From positions 124,001 through 188,000 of the forward strand of contig NZ_ATVA01000012.1 in NCBI RefSeq assembly GCF_000420485.1: a DNA stretch of 64,000 nt, given 5' to 3'. The notes beneath the pieces were generated by a model that was given only the letters and a program-made list of their open reading frames with translations, was not told the origin of the DNA and made no database searches. Shown here piece after piece: positions 6,660 to 19,186 of the stretch; position 1 is the first letter of the stretch, and each line of letters starts with the position of its first letter. Source of the DNA: Paucidesulfovibrio longus DSM 6739. GTDB lineage: Bacteria > Desulfobacterota > Desulfovibrionia > Desulfovibrionales > Desulfovibrionaceae. The position numbers and the translations under genes are program-made.

Positions 6660-8215
6660 TCGCGTCCGGCCGTCTTGTTCTTTCCGCCCCGCCGGGAGGC
6701 CGGGGGCAGCGGGGTCGGGCCGTCGAGCACGGGGGCCTGGGCCGCCCTGGCCAGATTGCGGAGCATGTTCCTGAAAATCAGCACATGGAAGGGATACATG
6801 GACCACCAATAGAGCAGCCCGGCCAGTCCGCGCGGCAGGAAGCGGGCGCGCATCTCCAGGTCCGTGGCGGTCTGCGCGGCGTCCGTGCCGTTTTCTTCCG
6901 CGTTCGCGGGCCGCAGCCGGAATTCCAGCAGGGCCTCGCCCGGCAGCTTCATCTCGGCCACGAGCAGCAGGCGTTCGTTCTCGGCCACGTCGGCAACGCG
7001 CCAGAAATCCAGGGCGTCTCCCTCGCGGATCTCCACGGGGTGCCTCCTGCCGCGCCGCAGGCCCGGCCCGCCGATGATCTTGTCGAAGAATCCGCGCAAG
7101 GCCCAGAGCCCGTCGCCGAAATACCAGCCCGTGTCGCCTCCGATGCGGGCCACGGGTTTCCAGGCCTGTTCCGGCCCGCAGCCCAGGCGCACGCTCCAGG
7201 ACGATTCCAGGGTGTCGCCTCCGGCAAAGGGCGCGTCGTGGCAGGCGGACCACTCCGGGGCGCAGGCATTGCCCGCGTCGAAGCAGCAGGTTTCCACGGT
7301 CTGCATGGCCAGCCGGTTCAGCGCCTCCCGCAGGGCCTGGCGGCAGGTGGTCCGGGCGATGGGCACGAGATCCAGGATGCGCTCGTCCTTGCAGAGCACC
7401 TTGTTGCGCAGCCCTTCGATGAGCGGAGTGACCAGGCTGCGCGGCACGGGAGTGATCAGGTTGACCCAGTGGGCCGAGAGCGTGGGCGTGAGCACGGGCA
7501 CTGCCAGGATCAGCCGGGGACGAAGCCCGGCCTCCTCGGCGTAGATGCGGAACAGTTCGCGGTAGCTCAGCTGTTCCGGGCCGCCGATGTCCAGGGTCAG
7601 CCCGGCGGTGGCCGGGTTTTCCAGGCAGCCCGCGAGGTAGGCGAGCACGTCGGAAATGGCGATGGGCTGGCAGGGCGTGTTCACCCAGCGGGGCGTTATC
7701 ATCACGGGCAGACGGTCCACGAGGTAGCGGATGATTTCGAAGGAGGCGCTGCCGGAGCCGAGGATCACGGCCGCCCGGAGCCATGTCGTCCTGGGCGTCC
7801 CGCTTTGCAGGATGCGTCCCACCTCGGCCCGCGATTGCAGGTGGTGGCTGAGGTCCGGGGAGTCGTCGCCCAGCCCGCCCAGGTAGATGATGCGCTCCAC
7901 TCCGGCGGCCTCGGCGGCCTCCAGGAAGTTCTGCGCGGCGACCCGGTCGCGCTCGGCGAAATCCTGCCCTGCCGCGCCCATGGAATGCACGAGGTAATAG
8001 GCCGCGTCGCAGCCCGCCAGGGCGTCCTTCAGACTCTGCGGGTCGAAGACGTCGGCCTGGACCAGGGCGCAGCGTTCATGCCCGCTCCAATGCCGCGCCC
8101 GCAGCTTGCCCAGCGAGCGGGCCGCCGCGCGGACGTGGTGGCCGCGTTCCAGCAGGAGCGGCGCGAGCCTGCCGCCCACGTATCCGGTCGCTCCAGTGAC
8201 GAGTACCGTGCTCAT
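6656..8215 (-). CDS. NAD(P)-binding SDR-family protein with C-terminal DUF2867
   Basis: A 519-residue two-domain protein. Residues 1 to about 310 are an atypical short-chain dehydrogenase/NmrA-like Rossmann fold: VLVTGATGYVGGRLAPLL at the N-terminus (GxxGxxG at 8-14), a YLVHSMG segment near 95 and LDIGGPEQLSYREL near 230. The C-terminal part, from roughly residue 340, is a DUF2867 domain with GDTGWYFGDGLWALRGFFD, the DFWRVADV segment and LLYWWSMYPFHVLIF at the end. The start ATG at 8215 has a perfect AGGAGG five bases away. It is translationally coupled to cbiD, so it is co-expressed with corrin synthesis, although the family has no known cobalamin reaction. The substrate is unknown. Confidence 0.87.
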   Translation of the reverse strand: MSTVLVTGATGYVGGRLAPLLLERGHHVRAAARSLGKLRARHWSGHERCALVQADVFDPQSLKDALAGCDAAYYLVHSMGAAGQDFAERDRVAAQNFLEAAEAAGVERIIYLGGLGDDSPDLSHHLQSRAEVGRILQSGTPRTTWLRAAVILGSGSASFEIIRYLVDRLPVMITPRWVNTPCQPIAISDVLAYLAGCLENPATAGLTLDIGGPEQLSYRELFRIYAEEAGLRPRLILAVPVLTPTLSAHWVNLITPVPRSLVTPLIEGLRNKVLCKDERILDLVPIARTTCRQALREALNRLAMQTVETCCFDAGNACAPEWSACHDAPFAGGDTLESSWSVRLGCGPEQAWKPVARIGGDTGWYFGDGLWALRGFFDKIIGGPGLRRGRRHPVEIREGDALDFWRVADVAENERLLLVAEMKLPGEALLEFRLRPANAEENGTDAAQTATDLEMRARFLPRGLAGLLYWWSMYPFHVLIFRNMLRNLARAAQAPVLDGPTPLPPASRRGGKNKTAGRE

Positions 8216-8325
8216 GTATCCTCCTGCGGACGGGAAAAACCGGCCGACTCGGACAGGCTAGCATGGGAACCGTGCAAGGGGAAGCCGGGTCGGGCTTCCT
8301 GCCGGGGGAGTCTTGAAAAGGGCGT

Positions 8326-9192
8326 TCAGGGAGTCGCGGGGAGTTCCGTGGAATCCCTCCCCGAATCCAGGCCCGAATCCAGGCCCGAATCCGGGTCCGA
8401 AACGCGGCGCAGCGCCCGGAACAGCGCCGGGAGCAGGGCGCTGCGTCCGGCCTTGCGGGAAAGGGCCAGAAACAAGGGGTTCTCGGCCACGGGAGGATCC
8501 AGGAACACGAGCCGGTCTTCCATGTTCAGGGTCCGGGCATGGGAGCGGACCACGCTGGCCGGGCCGATTCCCAGAGGGTAGCGTCCCTCCAGGACCATGC
8601 GGACCATGCGGGCGTCGTTGATGGAAGGGTGTTTGTCGAGAAAGCTCGCGCTGTCGAACTCCTGGCCGTAGGAGTAGCCGAGCACCGTGGAGATGGGCAC
8701 TCCGGCCAGGCTTTCCAGGGTGCCGTCCCAGAACGGATTCTGCCCCTTGCGGGTGAAGAGCCGGTCGTATTGCTTGGCCAGGGGCACATTCACGTATTCC
8801 AGAAATTCCTGGCGTTCCTGGTTCCACAGCAGCCCGGCCACGCCGTCGATCTCTCCGCTGCGGGCCAGGTCCAGGATGCGGTTCCAGGGCAGGGGGCGGT
8901 ACTCGGCGCGCAGGCCGAGCAGGGCCAGGGCGCGGTCCAGGCGTTCGATGCAAAGGCCGGAAACCCGGTCGCCGCGGAAAACGAAGAAGGGCGGGTAGTG
9001 GATGTTGACCACGCCGAGGACAAGGGGGGCGGCCGAGTCTGGGGGCGGGTTTTCGGCGTCCTGGGCCGCAGCCGGGCAGGCCGGGACCGGCAGGAACAGC
9101 GACAGCAGGAGAACCGCGGCCCCGAAACAGCGGATTGTTTGCTGAAGGGGCGCAACGTCCCGCACTGGGCGTCCTGCTGCGTCGTAAGTCAT
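8326..9192 (-). CDS. Periplasmic solute-binding protein, family 3 (amino-acid/sensor type)
   Basis: A 288-residue SBP_bac_3 protein. A hydrophobic N-terminal export segment (GAAVLLLSLFLPVPACPAAA) precedes the binding domain, which starts PLVLGVVNIHYPPFFVF. Later family segments are PWNRILDLARSGEIDGVAGL and LVFLDPPVAENPLFLALSRK. It lacks a recognisable ABC permease partner nearby, like many Desulfovibrio orphans thought to be sensors. The C-terminal tail contains a short Asp-Ser-Gly-Leu repeat encoded by a 12-base tandem repeat and may vary between strains. The ligand is unknown. The start ATG at 9192 is supported by the export signal; the ribosome site is not strong. Confidence 0.83.
   Translation of the reverse strand: MTYDAAGRPVRDVAPLQQTIRCFGAAVLLLSLFLPVPACPAAAQDAENPPPDSAAPLVLGVVNIHYPPFFVFRGDRVSGLCIERLDRALALLGLRAEYRPLPWNRILDLARSGEIDGVAGLLWNQERQEFLEYVNVPLAKQYDRLFTRKGQNPFWDGTLESLAGVPISTVLGYSYGQEFDSASFLDKHPSINDARMVRMVLEGRYPLGIGPASVVRSHARTLNMEDRLVFLDPPVAENPLFLALSRKAGRSALLPALFRALRRVSDPDSGLDSGLDSGRDSTELPATP
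8360..8395. repeat. Three tandem 12-base units in the 3' end of the solute-binding gene
   Basis: CCCGAATCCAGG occurs twice in tandem (8360-8383), followed by a third copy with one change (8384-8395). The repeat is in frame and on the minus strand encodes repeated Asp-Ser-Gly-Leu near the protein C-terminus. Confidence 0.8.
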
Positions 9193-9283
9193 GGTTTTCC
9201 CCTCGTGAAAGGCCGAATCCGGCCTCTCCCGACAAGAATCATACCATACTGACGCGATTTTATAAAGTATGCCGGGTCGAGCG

Positions 9284-10300
9284 CTATTCGTCCTTGAGCG
9301 CGCGGCTCATCAGTTCCGTCACGGCTGCGCGCGGCTCCACGTCTTCATAGAGAATCCGGTGGACCTGCTCGGTGATGGGCAGCTCCACGCCCAGCTTTTT
9401 GGCCAGCGCGTGCAGCGAGGCGGCGGTCTTGACGCCTTCGGCCACGGCCTTCATCTCGCCGATGATCTCGTCCAGCTTGCGTCCCTGGCCGATCTTCAGG
9501 CCCACCTGGCGGTTGCGGGAGAGGTCGCCCGTGCAGGTCAGCACGAGGTCGCCCATGCCGGAAAGGCCCATGAACGTGCGCTCCTGCGCGCCCATGGCCG
9601 CGCCCAGGCGGCTCATCTCGGCGAGTCCCCTGGTGATCAGCGCGGCGCGGGCGTCGTGGCCGAAGCCGAGGCCGTCGGACATGCCCGCAGCAAGGGCGAT
9701 GACGTTCTTGACCGCGCCGCCCAGCTCCACGCCGCGGAAGTCCGGGGTGGAATAGACGCGGAAAAAGGGGGTGGAAAACAGCTCGCGCAGCTCGCGGGCC
9801 AGGTCCAGGTCCGCGCAGCCCAGGGCCACGGAGGTGGGCATGTCGCGGCAGACCTCGGCCGCGAAGGACGGGCCGGAAAGGGAGGCGTAGCGCGGGGCCT
9901 TGTCCTCAAGGGTTTCGGCCACCACGCGGGACATGGGCGCGAGGCTGTCCAGCTCGATGCCCTTGCTGGCGCAGACGATGACCGGATGCTGCGGAAAGAG
10001 GTCGTGGAACGCGGCCAGGGTCGAGCGGGTGAACTGGCTCGGCACCACCAGCAGGTACACGTCCGCGCCGCGCAGGGCCGTGGCCGGGTCGCTCTCCACG
10101 TTCAGGGCGGGGCTGAGCGCGACGCCCGGCAGAAACACGTCGTTGACCAGCTCGGCGCGCATGCGCTCGGCAAGGTCGGTCTCGCGGACCCAGAGCGTGG
10201 TGGGCACGCCGTTGCGGGCGAGCATGTCGGCCAGGGTCGTTCCCCAGGCTCCGGCGCCGAGGACGGTAACGCGTTTTGCAGTGCTGTTTTCGGTGTTCAT
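9284..10300 (-). CDS. gpsA: Glycerol-3-phosphate dehydrogenase [NAD(P)+]
   Basis: A 338-residue cytosolic enzyme that reduces dihydroxyacetone phosphate to sn-glycerol-3-phosphate for phospholipid synthesis. The nucleotide-binding GAGAWGT is at residues 15-21. The catalytic lysine is in GGAVKNVIALAAG (K198), and LSGPSFAAEV and GLSGMGDLVLTCTGDLSRN are the usual family signatures. The length is normal. The ATG at 10300 was chosen because the family begins a few residues before the Rossmann motif; the open frame upstream is only non-homologous sequence. The gene is divergent from the siroheme decarboxylase gene at 10427 and precedes the solute-binding protein gene on the minus strand. Confidence 0.95.
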   Translation of the reverse strand: MNTENSTAKRVTVLGAGAWGTTLADMLARNGVPTTLWVRETDLAERMRAELVNDVFLPGVALSPALNVESDPATALRGADVYLLVVPSQFTRSTLAAFHDLFPQHPVIVCASKGIELDSLAPMSRVVAETLEDKAPRYASLSGPSFAAEVCRDMPTSVALGCADLDLARELRELFSTPFFRVYSTPDFRGVELGGAVKNVIALAAGMSDGLGFGHDARAALITRGLAEMSRLGAAMGAQERTFMGLSGMGDLVLTCTGDLSRNRQVGLKIGQGRKLDEIIGEMKAVAEGVKTAASLHALAKKLGVELPITEQVHRILYEDVEPRAAVTELMSRALKDE

Positions 10301-10426
10301 CCGGCGAGCATACCTCGCTGTGAAAGGGCGCGCAAGTGCGGCGCGTTCCGTGCACGGCGTTCGCCCGCGTTCGAAAGGCGGCGCGGGCTGTTGCATCGCG
10401 GGCGGCAAGCGGGTAAGGAGAGCTGC

Positions 10427-10927
10427 ATGTCCAGACCGCAATTCACGGAAACCGAACAACGGATATTGGCTCTGGCCGGGGGTGATCTCGGCCGGGGAGC
10501 CGCGCCCTTCAAGGATATCGCCGACGCCGTGGGCGTGGAGGAGTCCGAGGTGGTGGAGCTGCTCCGCAGGCTCAAGGACGAGGGCGTCGCCCGCCGCTTC
10601 GGCGCGACCCTGCGCCACCAGAAGGCGGGCTACGGCCACAACGCCATGGTGGCCTGGAAAGCGGGCGACCGCGATCCGGACGAGCTGGGCAAGCTGTTCT
10701 CGTCCCGTCCCGAGATCAGCCACGTCTACCGCCGCCGGACCTATCCGGAATGGCAGTACGATTTCTACACCATGATGCACGGCAAGAATCCCGGCGACTG
10801 CGCCAGGACCGCCGCGGAGCTGTCCGCGATCACGGGCATCACGGAGTACACGATGGTCAACAGCATCAAGGAGCTGAAGAAGAGCTCCATGCGTTATTTC
10901 AAATGGGAGAAACCGAGCGATGACTGA
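10427..10927 (+). CDS. Siroheme decarboxylase subunit (AhbA/AhbB), Lrp/AsnC-like
   Basis: A 166-residue AsnC/Lrp-fold protein. An N-terminal winged helix (about 8-65, with [22 protein letters not shown]) is followed by [20 protein letters not shown] and a RAM-like ligand domain containing [14 protein letters not shown]. In sulfate reducers and methanogens this variant of the family is the siroheme decarboxylase of the alternative heme pathway and not a DNA-binding regulator. Which of the two subunits, A or B, this is was not decided. The start ATG at 10427 has a GGAG site. It overlaps hemL by 8 bases, supporting co-translation with the first committed tetrapyrrole enzyme. A true transcription regulator of hemL remains possible but less likely. 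Confidence 0.82.
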   Translation: MSRPQFTETEQRILALAGGDLGRGAAPFKDIADAVGVEESEVVELLRRLKDEGVARRFGATLRHQKAGYGHNAMVAWKAGDRDPDELGKLFSSRPEISHVYRRRTYPEWQYDFYTMMHGKNPGDCARTAAELSAITGITEYTMVNSIKELKKSSMRYFKWEKPSDD

Positions 10928-12188
10928 TTCCAAGAGCCTTTTCGAACGCGCCGTCAACGTCCTGCCCGGCGGGGTGAACAGCCCTGTGCGCGCCTGCCGC
11001 AGCGTCGGGTGCGACCCGATCTTCGTGGCCCGCGCCAAGGGGTCCAGGATGTGGACCGCCGACGGCAAGGAACTGGTGGACTACGTCATGAGCTGGGGGC
11101 CCATGCTCCTGGGCCACGCCCACCCCGCGGTGGAAGAGGCCGCCATCAAGGCCGTCGAGGCCGGAGCCAGCTTCGGCGCGCCCTGCGAGGCCGAGGTGGA
11201 TCTGGCCGAACTGCTCTGCGAGATTCTGCCCTCGGTGGACATGGTCCGCATGGTCAACTCCGGCACCGAGGCGACCATGAGCGCCCTGCGCCTTGCCCGC
11301 GCCTATACGGGCCGGGACAAGATCATCAAGTTCCACGGCGGCTACCACGGCCACAGCGACTGCTTCCTGGCCTCGGCCGGGTCCGGCGTGGCCACGCTTT
11401 CCATTCCCGGCACGCCCGGCGTGCCCGAAAGCTTCGTGGCCGGAACCCTGCTCGCGCATTACAACGACCTCCCGGCTGTCCGACGCCTCTTCGAGGACAA
11501 TCCCGGCGAGGTGGCGGCCATCTTCGTGGAACCCGTGGCCGGCAACATGGGCTGCGTGCTTCCGGGCGAGGGCTGGCACGAGGGGCTGCGCGCGCTCTGC
11601 GACGAGTTCGGCGCCCTGCTGGTGTTCGACGAGGTCATCACGGGCTTTCGCGTGGACCTCGGCGGCGCGCAGAAGCGCTTCGGCATCACCCCGGACCTGA
11701 CCTGCCTGGGCAAGATCATCGGCGGCGGCTTCCCCGTGGGCTGCTACGGCGGCAAGCGGGAGATCATGGAGCGCATCGCGCCCTGCGGCGACGTCTATCA
11801 GGCCGGAACCCTTTCCGGAAACCCCGTGGCCATGGCCGCCGGGCTGGCCACCCTGCGGGAGCTGGCCAGGCAGGACTACGCGGCATTGGAGGCCCGGACC
11901 CTGGCCTTCGCCACCGAGCTCAAGGCCATCATCGAGTCCAAGGGCCTGCCCGCGACCCTGAACCACATCGCCTCCATCTTCACGCTCTTTTTGGCCGAAG
12001 GGCCGGTCACCGACTTCCCCAGCGCCTCCAAGGCGGACGGGAAGGCCTATGCGAGTTTTTACGGACAGATGCGCCAGGCGGGCGTGAACCTCGCGCCGAG
12101 CGGGTTCGAATGCGCGTTCACCTCCTTCGCCCATACGGAGGAGGACTACGCCAAAACCCTTGACGCCGCACGGCGGGCGCAACTCTAG
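10920..12188 (+). CDS. hemL: Glutamate-1-semialdehyde 2,1-aminomutase
   Basis: A 422-residue PLP enzyme converting glutamate-1-semialdehyde to 5-aminolevulinate in the C5 tetrapyrrole route. It has the family start [16 protein letters not shown], the [20 protein letters not shown] cofactor-phosphate region, FDEVITGFR with the cofactor-binding aspartate, and the Schiff-base lysine K265 in [14 protein letters not shown]. The length is typical. The ATG at 10920 lies inside the end of the Ahb gene (8-base overlap). A strong terminator at 12202 ends the pair. It should feed both heme (through hemC at 32463 and Ahb) and the corrin genes on the opposite strand. Confidence 0.96.
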   Translation: MTDSKSLFERAVNVLPGGVNSPVRACRSVGCDPIFVARAKGSRMWTADGKELVDYVMSWGPMLLGHAHPAVEEAAIKAVEAGASFGAPCEAEVDLAELLCEILPSVDMVRMVNSGTEATMSALRLARAYTGRDKIIKFHGGYHGHSDCFLASAGSGVATLSIPGTPGVPESFVAGTLLAHYNDLPAVRRLFEDNPGEVAAIFVEPVAGNMGCVLPGEGWHEGLRALCDEFGALLVFDEVITGFRVDLGGAQKRFGITPDLTCLGKIIGGGFPVGCYGGKREIMERIAPCGDVYQAGTLSGNPVAMAAGLATLRELARQDYAALEARTLAFATELKAIIESKGLPATLNHIASIFTLFLAEGPVTDFPSASKADGKAYASFYGQMRQAGVNLAPSGFECAFTSFAHTEEDYAKTLDAARRAQL

Positions 12189-12201
12189 ACGTTAGGGAGT
12201 A

Positions 12202-12254
12202 CCCTCGCGGTTTGGCCGCCGAAAGGCGCTTTCCCCCGAACCGCGAGGGGTTTT
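12202..12254 (+). terminator. Rho-independent terminator between hemL and ribE
   Basis: An 11-bp perfect stem, CCCTCGCGGTT (12202-12212) against AACCGCGAGGG (12239-12249), followed by GTTTT. A smaller inner stem may form in the 26-base loop. The arrangement was checked for an FMN riboswitch and does not have one. Confidence 0.8.
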
Positions 12255-12268
12255 CCACGGGAGCGGAA

Positions 12269-12937
12269 ATGTTCACAGGACTGGTGCAGGGCGTCGGAAC
12301 CATCGAGGCCGCCGAGGCGCGCGGCGGGGAAACCCGCTTCCGCATCCGCGCGCGCTTCGACCTTCGCGAGATCGTCAAGGGCGAATCCATTGCCGTGAAC
12401 GGCGTCTGCCTGACCGTGGAAACCTTCGGGCAGGGCTGGTTCACAGCCTATGCCAGCCGCGAGACCCTGGGCGTGACCAACCTCGGCGCGCTGCGGACCG
12501 GGGGACTGGTCAACCTCGAACGCGCCCTGGCCCTGGGCGACAGGCTCGGCGGCCATATGGTCAGCGGCCATGTGGACTGCCTGGCCTCGGTGGAGTCCGT
12601 GAGCCCCGCGGGCCAGTCCAGGGAATACCGCCTCAAGTTTCCCGCGCAGTTCGGGCCGCTCGTGGTGGACAAGGGCTCCGTGGCCCTGGACGGCATCAGC
12701 CTGACCGTGAACCGCTGCGGCCCGGACTGGCTCAGCGTGAACATCATCCCCGCCACCCAGGACGAGACGACCATTGCGCGCTGGACGCCCGGCTACCAGG
12801 CCAACATGGAGACCGACATCATCGGCCGCTATGTCCAGCGCATGCTCGGAGCCTACGCGGGCGGGAATTCGGGCACGGGCAAGCCGGAAGCCGCTTCCGG
12901 ACTCAGCGAGGACTTCCTGCGCAGGCATGGGTTCTGA
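12269..12937 (+). CDS. ribE: Riboflavin synthase, alpha subunit
   Basis: A 222-residue enzyme that dismutates two 6,7-dimethyl-8-ribityllumazine molecules to riboflavin. Two lumazine-binding repeats are visible: MFTGLVQGVGTIE opening the first (residues 1 to about 97), with SIAVNGVCLTV, and GHMVSGHVDCLASV opening the second, with GSVALDGISLTV. The start was set at the ATG of MFTGLVQ (12269), preceded by GGGAGCGG. The gene is separated from the other riboflavin genes (ribBA-ribH at 17930) by about 5 kb. It begins just after the hemL terminator, so it probably depends on its own promoter or on readthrough. The tail after the second domain is slightly long. Confidence 0.94.
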   Translation: MFTGLVQGVGTIEAAEARGGETRFRIRARFDLREIVKGESIAVNGVCLTVETFGQGWFTAYASRETLGVTNLGALRTGGLVNLERALALGDRLGGHMVSGHVDCLASVESVSPAGQSREYRLKFPAQFGPLVVDKGSVALDGISLTVNRCGPDWLSVNIIPATQDETTIARWTPGYQANMETDIIGRYVQRMLGAYAGGNSGTGKPEAASGLSEDFLRRHGF

Positions 12938-13065
12938 CCGCGCCGGGAACGACTTTTTCCGCCTTGCCGCGACGCTCCCCGTCCGGTCGTCCTGTTTTCC
13001 CTCACCATATCCTGTTTTCTCAGGCATAAAAAAAGAGTATCCGACCTCGTCGTTTGCATTGCCGC

Positions 13066-13094
13066 TTGCGACAGTCCGTTGCGCATGGCATACT
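13066..13094 (+). promoter_or_regulatory. Candidate sigma-70 promoter for the SBP/histidine kinase pair
   Basis: TTGCGA (13066-13071) and CATACT (13089-13094) are separated by 17 bases and lie about 60 bases before the ATG at 13152. The rest of the 214-base gap (12938-13151) shows no further gene. Confidence 0.4.
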
Positions 13095-13151
13095 CTCTGC
13101 TCGAAAAGCGAACGCTCACGTCGTGCGGGGGCATGAAGTAGAGGGGAACGG

Positions 13152-13903
13152 ATGAGCAGATTTCTTGCCGCATTACTGATTTTGGCGTGCGCGACTCCAA
13201 CCTGGGCAGGTGCGGACGGAATCGACGAGGTCGTCGTGGTCGGCCCCTCCTGGGAGGGATTCACCAACCGTGACGGCACCGGGCTTTACCACGAGATTCT
13301 CGGAAAGCTTTTCGCGCTCTACGGCATCAAGGTCGTGCGGCAGTACGTGCCTTCCGAGCGGGCCTATGACCTCGTGCGCGAGGGCCGCGCAGACTTCATG
13401 ACCTGCCACGACCGGGTGGAGCCGCCGCTGGTGCTGGCGAAAAACGCCATGTACGAAAATCAGTTCCACGTCTTCTTCAGCCGGGTGCGCTTTCCGGACT
13501 GGAAGGGCCAGCAGAGCATGCTCGGCAGCACGGTCGTCTGGCGCATCGGCTATTACGACATCCGCAATTTCCAGGTTCCCTTCCGCGTCAAGGAGGTCAA
13601 GTCCGGGGCTGCGGCTCTGGGCATGGTCGTGCTCGGCCGGGCCGACTTCTACGTGGACGACGAGAGCTTCATCCGCGATTCCCTTTCCAAGACCACGCTC
13701 CAATTCGACATGAGCGAGTTCCGCATCGAGCCTGTGGGCAGCCGGCAATACATGCCGGTGTTCGCCATCAGCGAACGCGGAGCCAAGGTCATGGACCTCT
13801 ACGACCGGGGCATGCGGCGTCTCTACGAGAGCGGGGAACTGCAGCGCATTTTCGCCAAGTGGAACCAGCCGCTGCCGCACTACGACTTTGCCGGAGAGGG
13901 CGA

Positions 13904-13907
<4 letters not shown>
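13152..13907 (+). CDS. Periplasmic substrate-binding-like protein (family 3), partner of the hybrid kinase
   Basis: A 251-residue secreted SBP_bac_3-like protein with a clear signal peptide ([20 protein letters not shown]). The mature part has the two-lobed binding fold layout: [48 protein letters not shown], then [17 protein letters not shown] and a C-terminal [19 protein letters not shown] helix typical of this family. The ATG at 13152 has GAGGGG upstream. Its TGA overlaps the GTG start of the hybrid histidine kinase by four bases. With no permease gene present, it most likely presents a ligand to that kinase. The ligand is unknown. Confidence 0.87.
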
Positions 13908-15913
<2,006 letters not shown>

Positions 15914-15986
15914 AGGCGTCCGGGGCCTGGGCAGGGGCGCGGACCGCGTCTTCTCTCGTCAGCCCGTCTTCAAATCTTCCCGTGCA

Positions 15987-17699
15987 CTAGTTGCCGACAC
16001 GCACATCCGCAGCCACCACGCCGAGTATCTTCCCGGCCGCGTCGCGCATGGGGATGGACACCGTGATGCATTCCTCGCCCGAAGTCTCGGAGACGTAGAC
16101 GCTCGAAAGGAAGAACGCGCCTGATTCCATGGCTCCGGTGAACCAGGGGCGCGCAAACCAGTCCTTGCCGTAGGCGCGGGCATCCGCGTTGGTGGCGTGT
16201 TCCGGGCGGGAAATGTTGCTGACGGTCTGAACGCCCTTGGCGTCCGTTGCGTAGAGCAGCTCCAGGAAGGAGTGACGCTCCATGGCCCGGCGCATGGTCG
16301 CCTCCTGGCGCTCGCGGCGCAGGGAAAGCATCTCCGGGTTTTCGGCCAGGGCCTGGACGACCTCGCGCGGCGCTCCGCTGCCCACCAGTTCGAAAACCTG
16401 GTTGATTACGGCCAGTTCCCGGACCTGATTGGCCAGGACAGCGACGGCCTCCCCGGCCTTGGCCATTTCCCCGCTCGTTTCCGAGGCGATGCGGCTCACG
16501 TCCATGATGGTCCGGTTGATCTCGTCGCTGGCCTTGGACTGCTGGTCCGCGGCCACGGCGATGGACTGCACCCGGCTGGAGCTGCTTTCCGAAAGGGACA
16601 CGATCTCGTCCAGGGATTGCCTGGATTCGCGGGCCAGGCCCACGGCGTCGTCCACGAGCCGGGAAGTTTCCACCATGCCCGCCCGCGCCTTGGTGACCCC
16701 GCCCTGGATGGCGTCCACGGTGCGGTGCACCTCGCTGGTGGCGGACATGGTCTTCTCGGCCAGCTTGCGGACTTCGTCCGCCACCACGGCGAACCCGCGC
16801 CCGGCGTCGCCAGCCCGCGCCGCCTCGATGGCCGCGTTCAGCGCCAGCAGGTTGGTCTGGTCCGCGATGTCCGAGATCAGGCCCATGATGTCGTTGATGG
16901 AGTCGGCCTGCCTGCCGAGTTCCGATACCATTTCCGAAAGTTCGTCCGCATGGCTTGAGACGGCCAGAATGCCCTGCACGGTGCGGTCCACGACCTTGGA
17001 GCCGTGCGCGGCGCGTTCGCGCGCCTGGCCAGCGGCCTCCGAGGCCTGGTCCGCGCTGCGGGCCACCTCGAGCACCGTGGAATTCATCTGGTCCGTGGCC
17101 GAGGCGGCCGAGGCCAGCCTGCCGCGCTGCTCTTCGGCGCCGTCTCCGGCCCTGGCCGCGGCGATCTGGAGCATTTCCGTGGCCTTTTCAATGCCCTCCA
17201 CGGCTCCGCCCAACGTCTCGGCCGTGGACGCCAGGCCATGCTCGCGCTGGAGAACGGCTCGATCGCGCGCTTCGTGGGCTTCGCCGCGCGCATCCTGCGC
17301 CTTGCGGTGTTCCTGCTGGAGCTTGTCTTCCAGTTCCGCACTGCGCGTCCGCAAGGCGGAAACTTCGTCCGCGAGGTTACGAATTTGTGGAATCCAGGTG
17401 GCGAGGATGTCAAAGTCTGCAAAATCGTCACTTGCGGCAGTGTCTTTGTCGGCTTGCGCCGCGGCCCAGGCTGCGAGCGCGCGCAGGCGTCTGCGTTCCT
17501 GCCCTGCGCGCAGAAGGGCCAGCGCGAGCAAAAGAGCGCCGAGAACGACGCATCCGACGGCAAAAAGCCAACCGGCCAGGGATCCGCTGGACAAATTTGT
17601 TGAACTCAGAACTCCGGGCCAGGCCGCGAGCGCGACGCACCCGGCAAGAAGAAGCAGGGCGGCGGCAGTCGTTGCCAGGGAGGAACTGCTGCGAAACAT
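15987..17699 (-). CDS. Methyl-accepting chemotaxis protein with C-terminal Cache-like sensor
   Basis: A 570-residue chemoreceptor. Two N-terminal membrane segments (about 8-28 and 42-65) lie close together with almost no periplasmic loop. A coiled-coil region precedes the signalling domain, whose hairpin tip is unmistakable: [20 protein letters not shown], then [18 protein letters not shown]. Beyond the signalling domain, residues from about 455 to the end form a PDC/Cache-like fold ([49 protein letters not shown]). The sensor is therefore C-terminal and predicted cytoplasmic, the reverse of a classical receptor. The ATG at 17699 has GGAGG about 9 bases upstream. The gene stands alone and converges with the hybrid kinase. 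Confidence 0.88.
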   Translation of the reverse strand: MFRSSSSLATTAAALLLLAGCVALAAWPGVLSSTNLSSGSLAGWLFAVGCVVLGALLLALALLRAGQERRRLRALAAWAAAQADKDTAASDDFADFDILATWIPQIRNLADEVSALRTRSAELEDKLQQEHRKAQDARGEAHEARDRAVLQREHGLASTAETLGGAVEGIEKATEMLQIAAARAGDGAEEQRGRLASAASATDQMNSTVLEVARSADQASEAAGQARERAAHGSKVVDRTVQGILAVSSHADELSEMVSELGRQADSINDIMGLISDIADQTNLLALNAAIEAARAGDAGRGFAVVADEVRKLAEKTMSATSEVHRTVDAIQGGVTKARAGMVETSRLVDDAVGLARESRQSLDEIVSLSESSSSRVQSIAVAADQQSKASDEINRTIMDVSRIASETSGEMAKAGEAVAVLANQVRELAVINQVFELVGSGAPREVVQALAENPEMLSLRRERQEATMRRAMERHSFLELLYATDAKGVQTVSNISRPEHATNADARAYGKDWFARPWFTGAMESGAFFLSSVYVSETSGEECITVSIPMRDAAGKILGVVAADVRVGN

Positions 17700-17867
17700 G
17701 GGTGGGGGACCTCCGGAAGCTGTTTGCGAAACGAAATGCGATGCAATCGCAGGGCCGTTTTGACGCGGCGGAGCTTCTTTTGTGCTTAATTATCTGCAAT
17801 GTTTGTATTTATCAGTCCAACAATTCCCGCTTAACTTAAACGTTGCTTTAGGGTATGAAACGGGGTT

Positions 17868-17906
17868 CCCGGTGGCGGAGGCGCAAGCGTTGCGTTCGCC
17901 GCCGGG
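17868..17906 (+). promoter_or_regulatory. Leader hairpin upstream of ribBA
   Basis: A strong GC-rich stem (CCCGGTGGCG pairing with CGCCGCCGGG, with an inner GCGCAAGCGTTGCG hairpin) lies 23 bases before the ribBA start. It lacks a T-run and lacks the conserved FMN-riboswitch boxes. It may be a leader structure; its function is unknown. Confidence 0.3.
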
Positions 17907-17929
17907 CAAATCGTTTGCGAGGAAAGACA

Positions 17930-19162
<1,233 letters not shown>

Positions 19163-19186
19163 TAAAACCTTTTTTCGGAGGATAGA

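Noticed and set aside
6660-7784. A longer cbiD start extending far into the SDR-DUF2867 gene
   Set aside because: The extension is non-homologous, and the ATGA overlap with the upstream stop gives a clear start at 6659.
10301-11068. A longer gpsA reading frame into the Ahb and hemL region
   Set aside because: The extension is antisense to well-supported genes and has no similarity to the family; the Rossmann motif sits 15 residues from the chosen start.
12189-12268. FMN riboswitch before ribE
   Set aside because: The structured segment is a simple long stem followed by T residues, and the conserved FMN-aptamer boxes are missing.
17700-17929. FMN riboswitch before ribBA
   Set aside because: A strong hairpin is present, but the aptamer sequence elements are absent.
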